Of a stretch of DNA of 16,891 bases, positions 15,192 to 16,891 are shown piece after piece. The first letter of the stretch is position 1. Each line of letters opens with the position of its first letter. A model generated the notes under the pieces. It saw only the letters and a list, made by a program, of their open reading frames with translations. It was not told the DNA's origin and made no database searches. Origin of the DNA: an uncultured Fibrobacterota bacterium (GTDB lineage Bacteria; Fibrobacterota; Chitinivibrionia; Chitinivibrionales; CAIOZP01); the NCBI GenBank assembly GCA_903862805.1, contig CAIOZP010000073.1, positions 1 to 16,891 on the forward strand, given 5' to 3'. The position numbers and the translations under genes are program-made.

Positions 15192-16005
15192 CTTCATTTC
15201 CTTTAACCAGGGGGAAAAGCTGAACACTGCAGCGATATATTCTATCCGCCGAACCGGAATCCACTGCAATTTGCGAAATCCTATGGCGAAATCTCCTGAT
15301 TTCTTCCTTTAACAATGGCAGACATTCTTCAGACAGTGCCAATGTCACACCGGAAATATCACGTTTTTCAAGCGGCGTAGTCAAAGCAAGTGCCGCCAGA
15401 TCAAGCATATCTTTTTGAAACCGAACAACAAGGAACGAATGAACATCATCTCCGGTGGTCAGCGAAGTTTCACATCTTTCCCATTTATCGTCTTCTGTTT
15501 TTTTTATGAAACCACCTTTCACAAGTGCTGCTACAGCCTGTGAAACCTCGTCTGCGCTTATCGGTGGCATCAATCGTTTTCCCAAAACAGCATAGTCGTT
15601 CGATTGTTCCATCACCAGAAGTTCACGCAGAGGCGTATAGTACCATTTTGAGAAAAGGTTCAAAGATGCACTCTGGAGAAGTTTTGCTTTGACCCGGCGA
15701 TATGACAGTAGTTGTTCAAAAAAATGATTTTTCTCATCGACGGTTGTTGCATGCGAGAAAAGAACCATTGTCTTGAAATATTTTTTTTCAGACTCTGAAA
15801 GGCCAAAGAGGTCACCGATCTTCGATGAAAGCTCAAGCGACAGCTTACTACGGCCCGCAATGATATTGCTGAGATAGCCATTCGATGTCAGCCCGAGCCG
15901 TTTTTGAATCGCTCTCATGCTATAGGCAGCGCCAATCGCTCGTTTTTCGGCAAGTATATCTGCTAAAAAACGACGATAATCAAGGTATTCATGGATATTG
16001 ACCAT
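15175..16005 (-). CDS. TIGR02147-family (DUF4423) putative DNA-binding regulator
   Basis: This 276-residue protein begins MVNIHEYLDYRRFLADILAEK, the typical opening of TIGR02147 proteins, which occur in many copies in Fibrobacter and relatives. Residues about 25-60 (YSMRAIQKRLGLTSNGYLSNIIAGRSKLS) form a helix-turn-helix of XRE type. DUF4423 covers the rest: FGLSESEKKYFKTMVLFSHA, a winged-helix-like part around 140-175 (ISADEVSQAVAALVKGGFIKK), and EECLPLLKEEIRRFRHRI near the end. There is no signal peptide, so it acts in the cytoplasm. The gene overlaps the downstream lipoprotein gene, suggesting a two-gene unit. Its own upstream region carries a motif that also precedes the vWA gene, which would fit autoregulation plus control of that gene (inference). 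The biological function of the family is not established. Confidence 0.88.
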   Translation of the reverse strand: MVNIHEYLDYRRFLADILAEKRAIGAAYSMRAIQKRLGLTSNGYLSNIIAGRSKLSLELSSKIGDLFGLSESEKKYFKTMVLFSHATTVDEKNHFFEQLLSYRRVKAKLLQSASLNLFSKWYYTPLRELLVMEQSNDYAVLGKRLMPPISADEVSQAVAALVKGGFIKKTEDDKWERCETSLTTGDDVHSFLVVRFQKDMLDLAALALTTPLEKRDISGVTLALSEECLPLLKEEIRRFRHRISQIAVDSGSADRIYRCSVQLFPLVKGNEDVSSN

Positions 16006-16040
16006 AATGGCTTCCCTCTTCTGACGATATAATATAGCCC

Positions 16041-16046
16041 ATTATA
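16041..16046 (-). promoter_or_regulatory. Putative -10 box of the TIGR02147 gene
   Basis: A perfect TATAAT (16046-16041, minus strand) would start a transcript about 28 nt before the ATG at 16005. No good -35 hexamer lies at 16-18 nt, which would suit an activator-dependent promoter. The GCCTAC motif starts 60 nt upstream of the box. Confidence 0.4.
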
Positions 16047-16087
16047 CTGCTAGAACTTCAACTTTAATATGTGGCAGGAACAAAAGC

Positions 16088-16206
16088 GCTTCCTTTTTTA
16101 GTAGGCACCCAAAACATAAATATAATGCGAATTTGAGTGATATTTGGCGTTTTACCAATGGGGAAATAATCACAAAGAATGAAGTTAGGACTTTTTTAGT
16201 AGTCAC
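16088..16206 (-). promoter_or_regulatory. Upstream motif pair of the TIGR02147 gene
   Basis: On the minus strand, GCCTACTAAAAAAGGAAGC (16106-16088) matches the site before the vWA gene with one difference in 19. A second copy, GTGACTACTAAAAAAG, starts at 16206, 98 nt upstream of the GTGCCTAC at 16108. The same double arrangement occurs at the vWA gene with 87-nt spacing; 98 and 87 differ by about one helical turn. The remaining 16207-16391 sequence shows no gene or other feature I can support. Confidence 0.5.
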
Positions 16207-16391
16207 TCTATCTGCGTTGCAATAATATACTGCACCGGACTTTCAATTTGAAATTTAATCTTCAGCATCTGATTTTTGGCTGTTCAAATACGATTGAGAC
16301 ATCTGTAAAAAATGCAGTATCCCAACGAAGTCGGTATGGCATAAAGATTGCACACAATTTTGGAGGCGCCACCAATTTGCAGGAGTTTCCT

Positions 16392-16779
16392 ATGCATGAA
16401 GACAGAAACGTCAAATACCTTCCCCTTGGCGACTTTGCTGATGCAACAGAAGAATTATTCCGAGACAAATGGATTTGTTTTATGGAAGTTCTTGAGACTG
16501 AAAAGTCTTTAAAAACGAAGCAAAGGCTTTCGGACGCCACGCTAAACAGGTATTTGTCATATGCGTCTGCGGCGATAGGGCGAGCAGTCAAGTTTGAGAA
16601 ATGGAAGTCGAATCAGAAACGGTACGACCAAGAATGATTCCGGTGTTTGGAAACCGATTCCACCCGACATGGAGGAATACTTTCAAACAATACCGGTGGA
16701 GTGTAATTGGCTCTTTTTCAGAACACAGGAAGATGAAGACGGAAACGTCAATTATCTTCCTGTCGCGTCTGCCAGATAA
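16392..16779 (+). pseudogene. Degenerate tyrosine-recombinase-like fragments
   Basis: Two short frames follow one another. The first (16392-16637, ATG after AGGAG) encodes LKTKQRLSDATLNRYLSYAS then AIGRAVKFEKW, which resembles the end of the core-binding (SAM-like) domain of phage integrases. The second (16594-16779, another frame) encodes TKNDSGVWKPIPPDMEEYFQ then ECNWLFFRTQEDEDG, which resembles the integrase catalytic stretch with TKN..., the PLPP-like segment and WLF. The part between them, and everything with the HxxR and Tyr residues, is missing. A 26-nt direct repeat with 3 mismatches (16398-16423 and 16735-16760) encodes EDRNVKYLP and EDGNVNYLP. I read this as a scrambled, internally deleted integrase remnant. 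The family assignment rests on short motifs only. Confidence 0.35.
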
Positions 16780-16807
16780 TGAGACCAGTCTTTTCCTAAA
16801 ATAGGGT

Positions 16808-16840
16808 AACACTCCATTGGTGACAGAACCAAGGAGTGTT
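16808..16840 (+). promoter_or_regulatory. Long hairpin that covers a ribosome-binding site
   Basis: AACACTCC pairs with GGAGTGTT (8 bp) and, after one bulged A, TTGGT pairs with ACCAA (5 bp) around the loop GACAGA. The 3' arm contains AAGGAG, which lies 7 nt before the ATG at 16844. Folding would hide this ribosome site; insertion-sequence transposase genes often use this to block translation of read-through messages. Confidence 0.5.
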
Positions 16841-16843
16841 TGT

Positions 16844-16891
16844 ATGAACGATGTAGAGAAGAAGAGGAAGCGTAGAACTTCCCCCAAGGCA
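16844..16891 (+). CDS. Start of a possible transposase-like gene (cut by the window)
   Basis: Sixteen codons are visible from the ATG at 16844, preceded by AAGGAG at 7 nt. The start (MNDVEKKRKRRTSPKA) is strongly basic and reminiscent of IS3-type OrfA N-termini, but it is too short for an assignment. The adjacent integrase-like debris and the hairpin over the ribosome site fit a mobile-element setting. Confidence 0.35.
   Translation, partial: MNDVEKKRKRRTSPKA

Noticed and set aside
1..16891. CRISPR arrays, tRNA and rRNA genes
   Set aside because: No regularly spaced repeats, cloverleaf or rRNA-like stretches were recognised by reading; no dedicated scan could be run.

Overview
The window most resembles a Fibrobacterota-type genome (Fibrobacter / Chitinispirillum side). 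It has a TIGR02147-family regulator, a family largely confined to that phylum. It has many exported proteins that end in a C-terminal domain resembling type IX secretion (T9SS type A) sorting domains, and a large exported von Willebrand A protein. All recognisable intact genes lie on the minus strand, so the layout is given in transcription order, from high to low coordinates.

Right end (16891-16392): degenerate tyrosine-recombinase-like fragments, a strong hairpin, and the first codons of a possible transposase-like gene, all on the plus strand. Next (16206-13716): an upstream regulatory region with a repeated motif, the TIGR02147 regulator, and an overlapping lipoprotein gene. A gene-poor stretch (13715-12648) holds one credible small ORF and several inverted repeats. 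Then a secreted-protein operon (12647-5216): two tandem gingipain-type C25 proteases, a DUF2271-like protein and a papain-family C1 protease, all apparently exported and each ending in a sorting-type domain.

The most notable part is 4983-2449. Naive ORF calling here gives three short signal-peptide ORFs, each followed by an apparently separate downstream ORF. In each case the two halves are one frame interrupted by a single TGA. That TGA sits where a thioredoxin/redoxin fold has its first active-site cysteine, with a cysteine two or three codons later (UxxC, UxC, UxxC). A short stem-loop with a GG-containing apical loop begins 8-12 nt after each TGA, as expected of bacterial SECIS elements. 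I therefore annotate three tandem selenoproteins, each with signal peptide, redoxin-like domain and T9SS-like C-terminal domain: probably an operon of exported, surface-attached selenocysteine oxidoreductases. Two of the three also end in TGA, so the codon is read both ways within one gene.

Two further non-coding signals stand out. A ~65 nt structured element occurs 24-28 nt after the stop codons of the C1 protease and the last selenoprotein gene, with pairing-preserving differences between copies. A ~20 bp motif, extending to ~35 bp, lies upstream of both the TIGR02147 regulator and the vWA gene, each time with a partial second copy about 90-100 bp further upstream. No rRNA, tRNA or CRISPR array was recognised. 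No selenocysteine machinery (selA/B/C/D) is in the window.
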